From an uncultured Oscillospiraceae bacterium (GTDB lineage: Bacteria; Bacillota; Clostridia; Oscillospirales; Oscillospiraceae), in assembly GCA_934589225.1 (NCBI GenBank), contig CAKTNS010000029.1, positions 1 to 35,456 of the forward strand: a DNA stretch of 35,456 nt, written 5' to 3'. The notes beneath the pieces are model-generated. The model made no database searches. It was given only the letters and a program-made list of their open reading frames with translations, and was not told where the DNA came from. The position numbers and the translations under genes were made by a program. Each line of letters opens with the position of its first letter. Within the stretch, counting starts at the first letter, position 1. Below, piece after piece: positions 16,397 through 25,390 of the stretch.

Positions 16397-16981
16397 ATGG
16401 CCTTGGGGAAAAATAGATACCGTGTCCTCATTGTCGGGGCCGGTGAAAAAGTTTATGAGCTTTTTCGGGAGCTGCTGCCCCCAGAGGGCTATGAGCCGCC
16501 TTTGCGGGCGGCCTCCGCGGGAGAGGCCCGGCGGATGCTCCAGGATACCCAGGTGGACCTGGTCATCCTCAACGCCCCTCTGAGGGATGAATTTGGCACC
16601 CAGCTGGCCCTGAAGCTGGCGGAGGAGGACCTGGGGGTTTTGCTGCTGGTGCCCTCGGAATGCTATGACGAGGTGTGCTACAAGGTGGAAGACGAAGGCG
16701 TACTGACCCTTGGCAAGCCCGCCAGCCGGGGCGGCATCCTCAGCGCCCTGGGGCTTTTAAGAGCCATGCGGGGGAAGCTTCTGAAATTTGAAAAGAAGAA
16801 CCAGACCCTCCAGGAAAAAATGCAGGACATCCGCAGGGTGAACCGGGCCAAATGGCTGCTCATCGAGCACCTGCACCTGACGGAGCAGGAGGCCCACTAC
16901 CACATTGAGAAAAAAGCCATGGACCTGCGCCAGTCCCGCCGGGAGGTGGCGGAGGACATCATCCGGTATTACGAACAATAA
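16397..16981 (+). CDS. ANTAR-domain antitermination regulator with degenerate receiver
   Basis: A 194-residue protein. Residues 8-125 form a response-regulator receiver fold, but the phospho-acceptor position reads DLVILNAPL, with Asn59 in place of Asp, and the N-terminal acidic pair is also missing (IVGAGEK). It is therefore probably not switched by phosphorylation. A coiled-coil linker (about 120-140) leads to the ANTAR domain (about 140-192; NRAKWLLIEHLHLTEQEAHY, then REVAEDII), the RNA-binding three-helix module of AmiR and NasR-type antiterminators. Proteins of this kind next to glnA are known in clostridia (GlnR of C. saccharobutylicum, as I recall). The start at 16397 follows AAAGGAG by 7 bases. 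It shares the glnA transcript, so it would control its own synthesis. Confidence 0.9.
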   Translation: MALGKNRYRVLIVGAGEKVYELFRELLPPEGYEPPLRAASAGEARRMLQDTQVDLVILNAPLRDEFGTQLALKLAEEDLGVLLLVPSECYDEVCYKVEDEGVLTLGKPASRGGILSALGLLRAMRGKLLKFEKKNQTLQEKMQDIRRVNRAKWLLIEHLHLTEQEAHYHIEKKAMDLRQSRREVAEDIIRYYEQ

Positions 16982-17032
16982 AAGACACAAACGCTGCCCT
17001 GCCAGGTTTTCCGGCAGGGCAGCGCTGTCTTT
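16981..17032. terminator. Bidirectional terminator between the ANTAR gene and gltD
   Basis: An 11-bp core GCTGCCCTGCC (16993-17003) with its complement (17013-17023), plus an outer AAAGACA/TGTCTTT pair (16981-16987 with 17026-17032). The outer pair gives T-runs on both strands. Confidence 0.88.
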
Positions 17033-17037
17033 TAAAC

Positions 17038-18507
17038 TTACAGCATATTGGTATAGCCCATGAGATACCGGTCCACCTCTTTGGCGCAGGCCCGGCCTTC
17101 GAATATGCCCCAGACCACCAGGCTCTGGCCCCGGCGGCAGTCTCCGGCGGCAAAAATGTGGTCGATGGGAGTGTGATAATTGAGGGTAAGAAGATTTCCC
17201 CGGTGATCACGGGGCAGGTCGAAGGCCTGGGCCACATACTCCTGCACCCCGGTGAACCCGGCGGCGATCAGCAGCAGGTCGCAGGGAATCTCTTCCTCGC
17301 TTCCCGAAATGGGCTGCATCCGGGTCTGACCGTTTTCGGTCTTCGGCTCTAAGTGAACGATGCGCAGGGCATTGACGGCCCCGTCCTCCCCGCAAAGGAC
17401 CTCCTGGACGGTGGTCTCATAGATTCTGGGGTCGTGGCCGAACTGGGCAATGGCCTCCTGCTGGCCGTAGTCCGTTTTCAGGACCTTGGGCCACTGGGGC
17501 CAGGGGTTGGAGGGGCTTCTGGCGGCAGGGGGCTTGCACATCATCTCCAGCTGGGTGACGGAGGCGCAGCCCTGGCGGATGGCGGTGCCCACGCAGTCGT
17601 TGCCCGTATCGCCGCCGCCGACGATGACCACATGTTTGTCTTGGGCGGTAACGGCAAAGTCCTGGGTGATGCCGACGACCTTTTTTGTGGCGGCGGTGAG
17701 ATAGTCCACCGCAAACCACACCCCCTGGGCATCCATTCCCGGGACATTGAGGCTTCTGGGGGTTTTGGAGCCGCAGCACAGCACCACGGCATCAAAGCGC
17801 TCTTTGAGCTCCTCCGGGCTGATGTCCACGCCCACATTGGTGTTTACCTGAAACTCCACCCCTTCGGCCTCCATCAGGGCGATCCTGCGGGCAATGACGC
17901 TTTTGTCCAGCTTCATGTTGGGAATGCCGTACATCAGAAGTCCCCCGGGCCGGTCCTCCCGTTCAAAAACCGTGACACTGTGGCCCCGGTGGTTCAGCCG
18001 GTCGGCCACGGCCAGACCGGAGGGGCCGGAGCCCACCACCGCCACACGCTTTCCGCTTCGGACCGCCGGAACACTGGGGGTGATCCAGCCGCTGCGGAAG
18101 CCCCGCTCGATCACCGCCAATTCGTTATTCTGAACGGTGACGCTGTCGCCGTTTAAGCCGCAGGTGCAGGCCGCCTCACACAGGGCGGGGCACACACGGC
18201 CGGTAAATTCCGGGAAATTGTTGGTCTTCGTCAGGCGGGACAGGGCCTCCTGCCAGTTGCCATTGTAGATTTCGTCGTTCCATTCGGGAATCAGATTGTG
18301 CAGAGGGCAACCGCTGAACATGCCGCCGAAGTCCTCGCCGGACTGGCAGAAGGGCACCCCGCAGTTCATGCACCGGGCGGCCTGCTGCTGCCGCTGGGCA
18401 GCGCTCAATGGGGGATGGAACTCCTGAAAGCTCTGGATACGCACCATGGGTGCCACAGTATCGTTTGTTTTTCTGGAATACTCCAGAAAGCCTGTTGCTT
18501 TTCCCAT
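17038..18507 (-). CDS. gltD: Glutamate synthase (NADPH) small subunit
   Basis: The beta subunit of bacterial GOGAT, 489 residues. It oxidises NADPH at FAD and passes electrons through iron-sulfur clusters to GltB. The N-terminal cysteine-rich region (CMNCGVPFCQ, GCPLHN, CPALCEAACTCG) binds two 4Fe-4S clusters. The FAD Rossmann motif VAVVGSGPSGLA is at about 156-167 and the NADPH motif VVIVGGGDTGND at about 295. AAGGAGG at the end of gltB is its ribosome site. Only 2 bases separate it from gltB, so the two subunits are coupled. It is the last gene of glnN-gltB-gltD. Confidence 0.97.
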   Translation of the reverse strand: MGKATGFLEYSRKTNDTVAPMVRIQSFQEFHPPLSAAQRQQQAARCMNCGVPFCQSGEDFGGMFSGCPLHNLIPEWNDEIYNGNWQEALSRLTKTNNFPEFTGRVCPALCEAACTCGLNGDSVTVQNNELAVIERGFRSGWITPSVPAVRSGKRVAVVGSGPSGLAVADRLNHRGHSVTVFEREDRPGGLLMYGIPNMKLDKSVIARRIALMEAEGVEFQVNTNVGVDISPEELKERFDAVVLCCGSKTPRSLNVPGMDAQGVWFAVDYLTAATKKVVGITQDFAVTAQDKHVVIVGGGDTGNDCVGTAIRQGCASVTQLEMMCKPPAARSPSNPWPQWPKVLKTDYGQQEAIAQFGHDPRIYETTVQEVLCGEDGAVNALRIVHLEPKTENGQTRMQPISGSEEEIPCDLLLIAAGFTGVQEYVAQAFDLPRDHRGNLLTLNYHTPIDHIFAAGDCRRGQSLVVWGIFEGRACAKEVDRYLMGYTNML

Positions 18508-18509
18508 GC

Positions 18510-21500
18510 TTAGGCCTCCTTACTGATGGAATAAAAGGCTTCCATCGTCGCCTGTTCGTGGTCCATTCCTTTTTCCTCCATCTGGCCGATGGCGGAGATC
18601 ATCTTCTGGTAGTCGTTGGGGATGATTTTCTTGAACTTCGGCAGATACTCCGGGAAGTGCTCTAAGATTTCACGGCCAAAGACGGAGCCGGTCTCCGTTA
18701 CGTGGGCCTCAATGAGCCCCCGCAGCTCCGCCGCGTCGTGGCGCTCGGTGACGGCGCTGATGGAGACCATTTGCTTGTTGAGCCTTAAGTACAGGTCGTG
18801 GTCCGTATCCAGCACATAGGCGATGCCGCCGCTCATACCGGCGGCAAAGTTTTTCCCGGTTTTGCCCAAAATCACGGCCCGGCCGCCGGTCATGTATTCG
18901 CAGCCGTGGTCTCCGCAGCCCTCGGCCACGGCCAGGGCACCGGAATTGCGGACGCAGAACCGCTCTCCGGCAATGCCGCAGATAAAGGCCTTTCCGGAGG
19001 TGGCTCCGTAGAGGGCTACGTTGCCGATGATCACATTGTCCTTGGCGGGGAACTGGGCAGAAGCCCGGGGCTTTACCACCAGCTTGCCGCCGGAAAGTCC
19101 TTTGCCAAAGTAGTCGTTGGCATCTCCCTCCAAGCGGATGGTCAGGCCCTTGGGGATAAAGGCACCGAAGGACTGGCCGCCGCCGCCCTGACAGCACACC
19201 TGATAGGTGTCCTCCTCCAGGGTGTCACCGAAGCGGCGGGTGATCTCGCTGCCCAGGATGGTGCCCAGGGTGCGGTCCACGCTGGAGACCCGGACCTGCT
19301 CGTTGTGGGGCTTCCGCTTCCGGAAGCTGGGCTCAAAGGCGGGCAGCAGGGTGCGCACATCCAGCGTCTTTTCCAACTGGAAGTTGAACTGGTCCTTTGC
19401 TTCATAATGGGTAGGGGGCAGGGGGGAGAGAATGGCGCCAAGGTCAATGGTGTCCGCCCGGTGGGTGATGCGGTTTTCCCTGGGGGCCAGCAGGTCCGTC
19501 CGGCCCACCAAGTCGTCCACGGTCCGGACACCCAGCTTTGCCATGATCTCCCGCAGCTGCTCCGCAATGAACAGCATGAAATTCATGACGTACTCGGGCT
19601 TGCCGGAAAAACGGCACCGGAGCTCCGGATTCTGGGTGGCGATGCCCACGGGGCAGGTGTCCATATTGCACACCCGCATCATGACGCAGCCCATGGTCAC
19701 AAGAGGCGCCGTGGCGAAGCCGAATTCCTCCGCCCCCAGCATACAGGCAATGGCCACATCCCGGCCGCTCATGAGCTTGCCGTCGGTTTCCAGCCGGACA
19801 CGGGAACGCAGGCCGTTGCGGATCAGGGTCTGGTGGGCCTCCGCAAGGCCCAGCTCCCAGGGAAGCCCCGCGTTGTGAATGGAGCTCTTGGGGGCGGCAC
19901 CGGAGCCGCCGTCATAGCCGGAGATCAGGACGCAGCCCGCCCCCGCCTTGGCAACGCCTGCGGCAATGGTGCCGACACCGGCCTCGGATACAAGTTTTAC
20001 AGAGATTCTGGCATCCCGGTTGGCGTTTTTCAGGTCAAAAATCAGCTGGGCCAGGTCCTCAATGGAGTAGATATCGTGGTGGGGCGGCGGGGAGATCAGG
20101 GAGACACCGGGGGTGGAGCAGCGGGTCTTGGCGATCCAGGGATAGACCTTCTTGCCGGGCAGATGCCCGCCCTCTCCGGGCTTGGCCCCCTGGGCCATTT
20201 TGATCTGGATTTCCTGGGCGCTGTTTAAGTAGGCACTGGTCACACCGAACCGGGCAGAGGCCACCTGCTTGATGGCGCTGTTGCGGAGGGTGCCGAACCG
20301 GCCGGGGTCTTCGCCGCCCTCGCCGGAGTTGGACTTGCCCCCCAGGGTGTTCATGGCAATGGCCATGGTGGTGTGGGCCTCCTCGGAAATGGAGCCGTAG
20401 GACATGGCCCCGGTCTTAAACCGTTTGACGATCTCCCGGGCGGGCTCCACCTGCTCCAAAGGAATGCCGCCGTCCTTCGGGAACCGGAAGTCCATGAGCC
20501 CCCGCAGGGTGTGGGGCTTCCGCTCATCGTCCACCATATCCGTATACTCCCGGAACTTTTCATAGGAACCGGAACGGACCGCCTCCCGCAGGGCCACGAT
20601 GGTTTTTGGAGAGTACAGGTGATCCTCGGCACCGCTGCCGGAGCGGAGCTTGTGGGTACCGGTGGAGTCCAAGGTGGTGTCCACCCCCAGATCCAGGGGG
20701 TCAAAGGCGTGGTTGTGCCGCCACTGGACACCCTCCCCGATCTCCCGCAGGCCGATGCCCTCTACGGGGCTCACCGTATTGGTAAAGTAACTGTCGATGA
20801 CCTGCCGGCAGATGCCCACGGCCTCAAAAATCTGGGCGGACTGATAGGATTGCAGGGTGGAAATGCCCATTTTGGAGGCGATTTTCACGATTCCGTGGAG
20901 AATGGCGTCGTTATAATCCCGGATGGCCTGATGGGGGTCTTTGTCCAGCCGGTCCTTTTCCACCAGCTCCGCCACGCACTCCTGGGCCAGGTAGGGGTTG
21001 ATGGCCCGGGCACCGTAGCCAAGCAGGGTCGCAAAGTGGTGAACGTCCCTGGGCTCCGCGGATTCCAGGATCATGGACACCGCCGTCCGCTTCTTGGTGC
21101 GGATCAGATATTGCTCGGTGGCGGAGACGGCAAGCAGGGAGGGAATCGCCATGTGGTATTCATCCACCCCCCGGTCCGACAAAATGATGATATTGGTGCC
21201 GTCCCGGTAGGCCCGGTCCACCTCAATGAAGAGCCGGTCCAGGGCATTTTTCAGGGAGGCGTTTTTGTAGTACAGCAGGCTGATGGTCTGCACCCGGAAG
21301 CCCGGGCGGTTCATATTCCGGATCTGCATCAGCTCCAGGGAGGTGAGGATTGGCTGGCGAATTTCCAGCACCCGGCAGTTTTCAGGCTGCTCTCGCAGAA
21401 GATTCCCGTCGGAGCCGATGTAGACCGTGGTATCCGTGACGATCTCCTCCCGCATGGCATCGATGGGCGGGTTGGTGACCTGGGCAAAGAGCTGCTTAAA

Positions 21501-23006
21501 ATAGTTAAACAGGGGCTGGTGGGTTTCGGACAGCACCGCCAAGGGAATATCCGTACCCATGGAAGTGATTTTCTCGGAGCCGGTTTTCGCCATGGTCAAA
21601 ATGGCATCGTTCACATCTTCATAGGTATACCCAAAGGCCTTATACAGCTTGTCCCGCTGCTCCTGGGAATACACGGGCACCTTGTGATTGGGCACCGGCA
21701 GCTGCTCCAGGGTCACCAGATTCTGGTCCAGCCACTCGCCAAAAGGCTGCCGGTCCGTAAAGGCGGCCTTGCACTCTTCGTCGGAGATCACCTTTTTTTG
21801 AACCGTGTCCACCAGCAGCATTCTACCGGGCTGCAGCCGGGATTTGCACAGGATGTTTTCCTCCGGAATGTCCAGCACCCCTACTTCGGAGGAGACGATG
21901 AGCCGCCGGTCCGTTGTGATATAGTACCGGGCGGGCCGCAGACCGTTCCGGTCCAGCACGGCTCCCATGATGTCGCCGTCGGAAAAGAAGATGGCGGCGG
22001 GGCCGTCCCAGGGCTCCATCATGGTGGAATAATAGTGGTAAAAGTCCCGCTTCTTCCGGCACATCCCCGCGTCGTTTCTCCAGGGCTCGGGAATGGCGAT
22101 CATCACGGCCAGGGGCAGGGGAATGCCGTTCATCATCATAAATTCCAGGGTGTTGTCCAGCATGGCGGAGTCGGAGCCGCTTTTGGAGATCACCGGCAGG
22201 ACCTTGTCCATGTCCTGCTCCATGCAGGGGGACTCCATGGTCTCCTCCCGGGCCAGCATCCTGTCGGCGTTTCCCCGGATGGTGTTGATCTCACCGTTGT
22301 GCAGGATCAGCCGGTTGGGGTGGGCCCGCTCCCAGCTGGGGGTGGTGTTGGTGGAAAACCGGGAGTGGACCATGGCGATGGCGCTCTCGTACCGGTCCTG
22401 CTGCAAATCGGGATAAAAGGCCCGGAGCTGGTTTACCAGGAACATGCCCTTATACACCACGGTCCGGGAGGAAAAGGAGCAGACATAGGTGGTGTCGCAG
22501 CTCTGCTCAAAGACCCGGCGGATCACATAGAGCTTCCGGTCAAAGTCCAGCCCCCGGTTTACTTCCCGGGGCCGGGCCACGAAGCACTGGAAGATGGCGG
22601 GCATGGTTTCCCGGGCCTTGGCCCCCAGGACCTCCGGCACCGTGGGGACCTGCCGCCAGCCGATAAAGGGAACCCCCTCCTTGCGGCAGACCACCTCCAG
22701 AAGCCGTTGGGCCTGGCGGCGCTTTAAGTCGTCCCGGGGGAGGAAGAACATGCCCACACCGTAGTCCCCCCGTTCCCCCAGAGGAATGCCCAGGGCGGAA
22801 AAGAAGGGGTGGCAGACTTGCAGCAGCACGCCTACACCGTCGCCCACTTCCCCGGTGGCATCCTTTCCGGCCCGGTGCTCCAACCGCTCTACAATGGTCA
22901 GGGCATCAGAAACGATTTCATGGCTGGCAATGCCGTCAATGCTGACAACGGCGCCGATGCCGCAGGCATCGTGTTCAAATTCGGGGGAATACAGTGTATG
23001 TTCCAT
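18510..23006 (-). CDS. gltB: Glutamate synthase large subunit
   Basis: The alpha subunit of GOGAT, 1498 residues, full length. It turns glutamine and 2-oxoglutarate into two glutamate. A 14-residue propeptide precedes the nucleophile Cys15 (DACGIG) of the class II amidotransferase domain (about 15-420). The central and FMN-binding domains follow (GAKPGEGGHLPGKKV, then the SPPPHHDIYSIEDL loop at about 930-970). The 3Fe-4S motif is C-x5-C-x4-C (CVMMRVCNMDTC, at about 1110). The C-terminal glutamate synthase beta-helix (about 1240-1470) is complete. CGGAG lies 8-9 bases before the ATG. The 41-bp gap to glnN holds no promoter or terminator, so it shares the glnN transcript. Confidence 0.98.
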   Translation of the reverse strand: MEHTLYSPEFEHDACGIGAVVSIDGIASHEIVSDALTIVERLEHRAGKDATGEVGDGVGVLLQVCHPFFSALGIPLGERGDYGVGMFFLPRDDLKRRQAQRLLEVVCRKEGVPFIGWRQVPTVPEVLGAKARETMPAIFQCFVARPREVNRGLDFDRKLYVIRRVFEQSCDTTYVCSFSSRTVVYKGMFLVNQLRAFYPDLQQDRYESAIAMVHSRFSTNTTPSWERAHPNRLILHNGEINTIRGNADRMLAREETMESPCMEQDMDKVLPVISKSGSDSAMLDNTLEFMMMNGIPLPLAVMIAIPEPWRNDAGMCRKKRDFYHYYSTMMEPWDGPAAIFFSDGDIMGAVLDRNGLRPARYYITTDRRLIVSSEVGVLDIPEENILCKSRLQPGRMLLVDTVQKKVISDEECKAAFTDRQPFGEWLDQNLVTLEQLPVPNHKVPVYSQEQRDKLYKAFGYTYEDVNDAILTMAKTGSEKITSMGTDIPLAVLSETHQPLFNYFKQLFAQVTNPPIDAMREEIVTDTTVYIGSDGNLLREQPENCRVLEIRQPILTSLELMQIRNMNRPGFRVQTISLLYYKNASLKNALDRLFIEVDRAYRDGTNIIILSDRGVDEYHMAIPSLLAVSATEQYLIRTKKRTAVSMILESAEPRDVHHFATLLGYGARAINPYLAQECVAELVEKDRLDKDPHQAIRDYNDAILHGIVKIASKMGISTLQSYQSAQIFEAVGICRQVIDSYFTNTVSPVEGIGLREIGEGVQWRHNHAFDPLDLGVDTTLDSTGTHKLRSGSGAEDHLYSPKTIVALREAVRSGSYEKFREYTDMVDDERKPHTLRGLMDFRFPKDGGIPLEQVEPAREIVKRFKTGAMSYGSISEEAHTTMAIAMNTLGGKSNSGEGGEDPGRFGTLRNSAIKQVASARFGVTSAYLNSAQEIQIKMAQGAKPGEGGHLPGKKVYPWIAKTRCSTPGVSLISPPPHHDIYSIEDLAQLIFDLKNANRDARISVKLVSEAGVGTIAAGVAKAGAGCVLISGYDGGSGAAPKSSIHNAGLPWELGLAEAHQTLIRNGLRSRVRLETDGKLMSGRDVAIACMLGAEEFGFATAPLVTMGCVMMRVCNMDTCPVGIATQNPELRCRFSGKPEYVMNFMLFIAEQLREIMAKLGVRTVDDLVGRTDLLAPRENRITHRADTIDLGAILSPLPPTHYEAKDQFNFQLEKTLDVRTLLPAFEPSFRKRKPHNEQVRVSSVDRTLGTILGSEITRRFGDTLEEDTYQVCCQGGGGQSFGAFIPKGLTIRLEGDANDYFGKGLSGGKLVVKPRASAQFPAKDNVIIGNVALYGATSGKAFICGIAGERFCVRNSGALAVAEGCGDHGCEYMTGGRAVILGKTGKNFAAGMSGGIAYVLDTDHDLYLRLNKQMVSISAVTERHDAAELRGLIEAHVTETGSVFGREILEHFPEYLPKFKKIIPNDYQKMISAIGQMEEKGMDHEQATMEAFYSISKEA

Positions 23007-23047
23007 GATGGTCTCCGTTTCTTACGATTCTTACAAGTTTTGTCGGC

Positions 23048-25135
23048 TTATCGCACGCCGAACAGAATGTCCCCGTAGCTGGGGTAGGGCCAGTACTTGC
23101 CGTCAGACAGGGTTTCCATGGCGTCCACGGTGGCCCGCAGCCGGGTCATGTCCTCAATGATGGCAGTCTTGTAGACCTCGGCCATGGCAGCGGCATCGGT
23201 GACGGTCTTGGCCTGGGCCAGGTCCTTTTCAAGGGTTTTTACGGTCTCATGGGTGCTGCCCATGAGATCTGTGAGGGCTGCCAGGGTCTCCTTTTCATAG
23301 GTGCAGTCGGTGCCCGGCAGCACCGCCAGCTTTTCGGCGGCGTTCCCTGCCAGCTCCCCGGAGAACCGGGACATGGCGGGAAGAATATCCCGCTTGGTCA
23401 TCTCCAGCATGGTCTGGGCTTCAATGTTCAGGACCTTGCAGTAGTTTTCCAGCTTGACCTCGTGGCGGGCGTAGATTTCCGACTCGCTGTAAACGCCGTG
23501 GGCGGTGTACAGGTGGATGTTCTTTTCATCCAGCAGATGGGCCAGGGCATCAGGGGTGGTTTTCAGGTTCAGAAGCCCTCTGCGCTCCGCTTCCCGCACC
23601 CAGCTTTCATCGTAGCCGTCACCGTTGAAGATAATGCGCTTGTGCTCCCGGATGGTGTCCTGAATCAGGGCGTGGAGCCGGGCCTCAAAGTTGTCGCAGC
23701 CCTCCAGAATGTCCGCAAACTCCTTCAGTTCCTCCGCCACGGCGGTGTTCAGCACGGTGTTGGCGCAGGAGATGGACTCGGAGGAGCCCAGCATCCGGAA
23801 CTCAAATTTGTTGCCGGTAAAGGCAAAGGGGCTGGTGCGGTTCCGGTCCGTGGCATCCTTGTGGAATTTGGGCAGGGTGTGAACGCCGATGCGCAGGACT
23901 TCTTTTTCGTGGCCGTCGTAGGGAATGTCCTTTTCGATGGCCTCCAGGATCTCGCTCAGGTCGCTGCCCAGGAACATGGACACAATGGCGGGGGGCGCTT
24001 CGTTGGCGCCCAGCCGGTGGTCATTGCCCGGGGAGGCCACGCTGATGCGCAGCAGATCCTGGTATTCGTCCACGGCCTTGATCACGGCGCACAGGAACAG
24101 CAGGAACTGGGCGTTTTCATAGGGGGTGGTGCCCGGGTCTAGCAGGTTCACGCCAGTGTCGGTGGAGATGGACCAGTTGTTGTGCTTGCCGGAGCCGTTG
24201 ACCCCGTCAAAGGGCTTTTCGTGGAGCAGACACACCAGGCCATGGCGCTTGGCCACCTTCTGCATCAGCTCCATGGTCAGCTGGTTGTGGTCCGCGGCAA
24301 TGTTGGTGGTGGTGAAGATGGGGGCCAGCTCATGCTGGGCAGGGGCCACCTCGTTGTGCTCGGTCTTGGCCAGAATCCCCAGCTTCCACAGCTCGTTGTT
24401 CAGGTCCTTCATATACTCCGCCACCCTGGGCTTGATGGCCCCAAAGTAGTGGTCATCCAGCTCCTGGCCCTTGGGGGGCTTGGCACCGAAAAGGGTGCGG
24501 CCGGTGTAGATCAGGTCCTTCCGGGCATCAAACATGGCCTTGTCGATGAGGAAATATTCCTGCTCGGGGCCGACGGTAGTCTTGACAGAAGTCACATCCT
24601 CGTTGCCGAAGAGCTTCAGTACCCGCAGGGCCTGGCGGTTGATGGCCTCCATGGACCGCAGCAGAGAGGTTTTCTGGTCCAGGGCTTCTCCGCCGTAGGA
24701 GCAGAACACCGTGGGGATGCACAGAACGCCGTCCTTGATGAAGGCATAGGAGGTGGCGTCCCAGGCGGTGTAGCCCCGGGCCTCAAAGGTGGCCCGCAGA
24801 CCGCCGGAGGGGAAGGAACTGGCATCCGGCTCGCCCTGGATCAGCTCCTTGCCGGAAAACTCCATGATGATCTTCCCGCCGTCCTTGGGGGAAATGAAGC
24901 TGTCGTGCTTCTCCGCGGTAACACCGGTCAGAGGCTGGAACCAATGGGTAAAATGGGTGGCTCCTTTTTCCACTGCCCAGTCCTTCATGGCGTTGGCCAC
25001 CACCGTGGCCACGTTCATATCCAGGTGCTTCCCCAGCTTGATGGTGCGCTGGAGGGTTTTGTAGGTCTCCTTGGGCAGACGGGCCTGCATTGTCGCGTCG
25101 TCAAATACCATGGAAGAGAAGATTTCTGTAACCAT
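23048..25135 (-). CDS. glnN: Glutamine synthetase type III
   Basis: GSIII, 695 residues, normal length for this family, which forms large double-ring enzymes unlike GSI. Diagnostic motifs: VGPEQEYFLI, NEVAPAQHELAPIF and LHEKPFDGVNGSGKHNNWS (metal, glutamate and ATP binding), all intact. As first gene of glnN-gltB-gltD it makes a complete GS-GOGAT ammonia-assimilation pathway on one transcript. AGGGG sits 10 bases before the ATG. An attenuator leader with a hexaloop hairpin and a sigma-A promoter lie upstream. Compared with the divergent GSI at 15164, this is probably the main catalytic synthetase. Confidence 0.96.
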   Translation of the reverse strand: MVTEIFSSMVFDDATMQARLPKETYKTLQRTIKLGKHLDMNVATVVANAMKDWAVEKGATHFTHWFQPLTGVTAEKHDSFISPKDGGKIIMEFSGKELIQGEPDASSFPSGGLRATFEARGYTAWDATSYAFIKDGVLCIPTVFCSYGGEALDQKTSLLRSMEAINRQALRVLKLFGNEDVTSVKTTVGPEQEYFLIDKAMFDARKDLIYTGRTLFGAKPPKGQELDDHYFGAIKPRVAEYMKDLNNELWKLGILAKTEHNEVAPAQHELAPIFTTTNIAADHNQLTMELMQKVAKRHGLVCLLHEKPFDGVNGSGKHNNWSISTDTGVNLLDPGTTPYENAQFLLFLCAVIKAVDEYQDLLRISVASPGNDHRLGANEAPPAIVSMFLGSDLSEILEAIEKDIPYDGHEKEVLRIGVHTLPKFHKDATDRNRTSPFAFTGNKFEFRMLGSSESISCANTVLNTAVAEELKEFADILEGCDNFEARLHALIQDTIREHKRIIFNGDGYDESWVREAERRGLLNLKTTPDALAHLLDEKNIHLYTAHGVYSESEIYARHEVKLENYCKVLNIEAQTMLEMTKRDILPAMSRFSGELAGNAAEKLAVLPGTDCTYEKETLAALTDLMGSTHETVKTLEKDLAQAKTVTDAAAMAEVYKTAIIEDMTRLRATVDAMETLSDGKYWPYPSYGDILFGVR

Positions 25136-25159
25136 AATTCATGTTCCCCTTTCAGAAAT

Positions 25160-25217
25160 AAAAAAGGCGGCAAGGAGGGTCTATGGGTTTCCCCACAGAC
25201 GACTTCCTTGTCGCCTT
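25160..25217 (-). promoter_or_regulatory. Attenuator leader of glnN-gltB-gltD with ANTAR-type hexaloop
   Basis: Minus strand: AGGCGAC (25216-25210) and GTCGTCT (25203-25197) form a 7-bp stem with the loop AAGGAA (25209-25204; A at 1, G at 4). The competing terminator pairs AAGGCGACAAGGA (25217-25205) with TCCTTGCCGCCTT (25176-25164), one A-C mismatch. It encloses a GTCTGTGGG-GAAA-CCCATAGAC hairpin and ends in TTTTTT (25165-25160). A separate small hairpin, AAAGCC-CGT-GGCTTT (25245-25231), lies upstream in the same leader. Confidence 0.78.
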
Positions 25218-25255
25218 TTTTTGTCTGTTTAAAGCCACGGGCTTTGTATGGGGGT

Positions 25256-25284
25256 ATCTTACTCCTATCTTTTTGCAATGTCAA
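25256..25284 (-). promoter_or_regulatory. Sigma-A promoter of glnN-gltB-gltD
   Basis: Minus strand: TTGACA (25284-25279), a 17-bp spacer, TAAGAT (25261-25256). The start is expected near 25249, about 33 bases before the hexaloop hairpin. Confidence 0.82.
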
Positions 25285-25390
25285 TCACTTTTTCTTGCAA
25301 AATATGCGTTTTGTACAATGTGATACCCATTGAAACCGGGGAATGGGAGGTGGCTTGTGCAGGATGACCCATCCTGTTTCTGCGTGGCCT

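Noticed and set aside
20373..22727. A 784-codon open frame on the plus strand, and other long frames opposite asnB, carB and gltD
   Set aside because: They are antisense to well-supported genes, have low-complexity Gly/His/Val-rich translations and no ribosome sites; they result from high GC at third codon positions.
25360..25376. Perfect hairpin CAGGATG/CATCCTG after the hypothetical gene at 25391 as a terminator
   Set aside because: It lacks a T-run on either strand.
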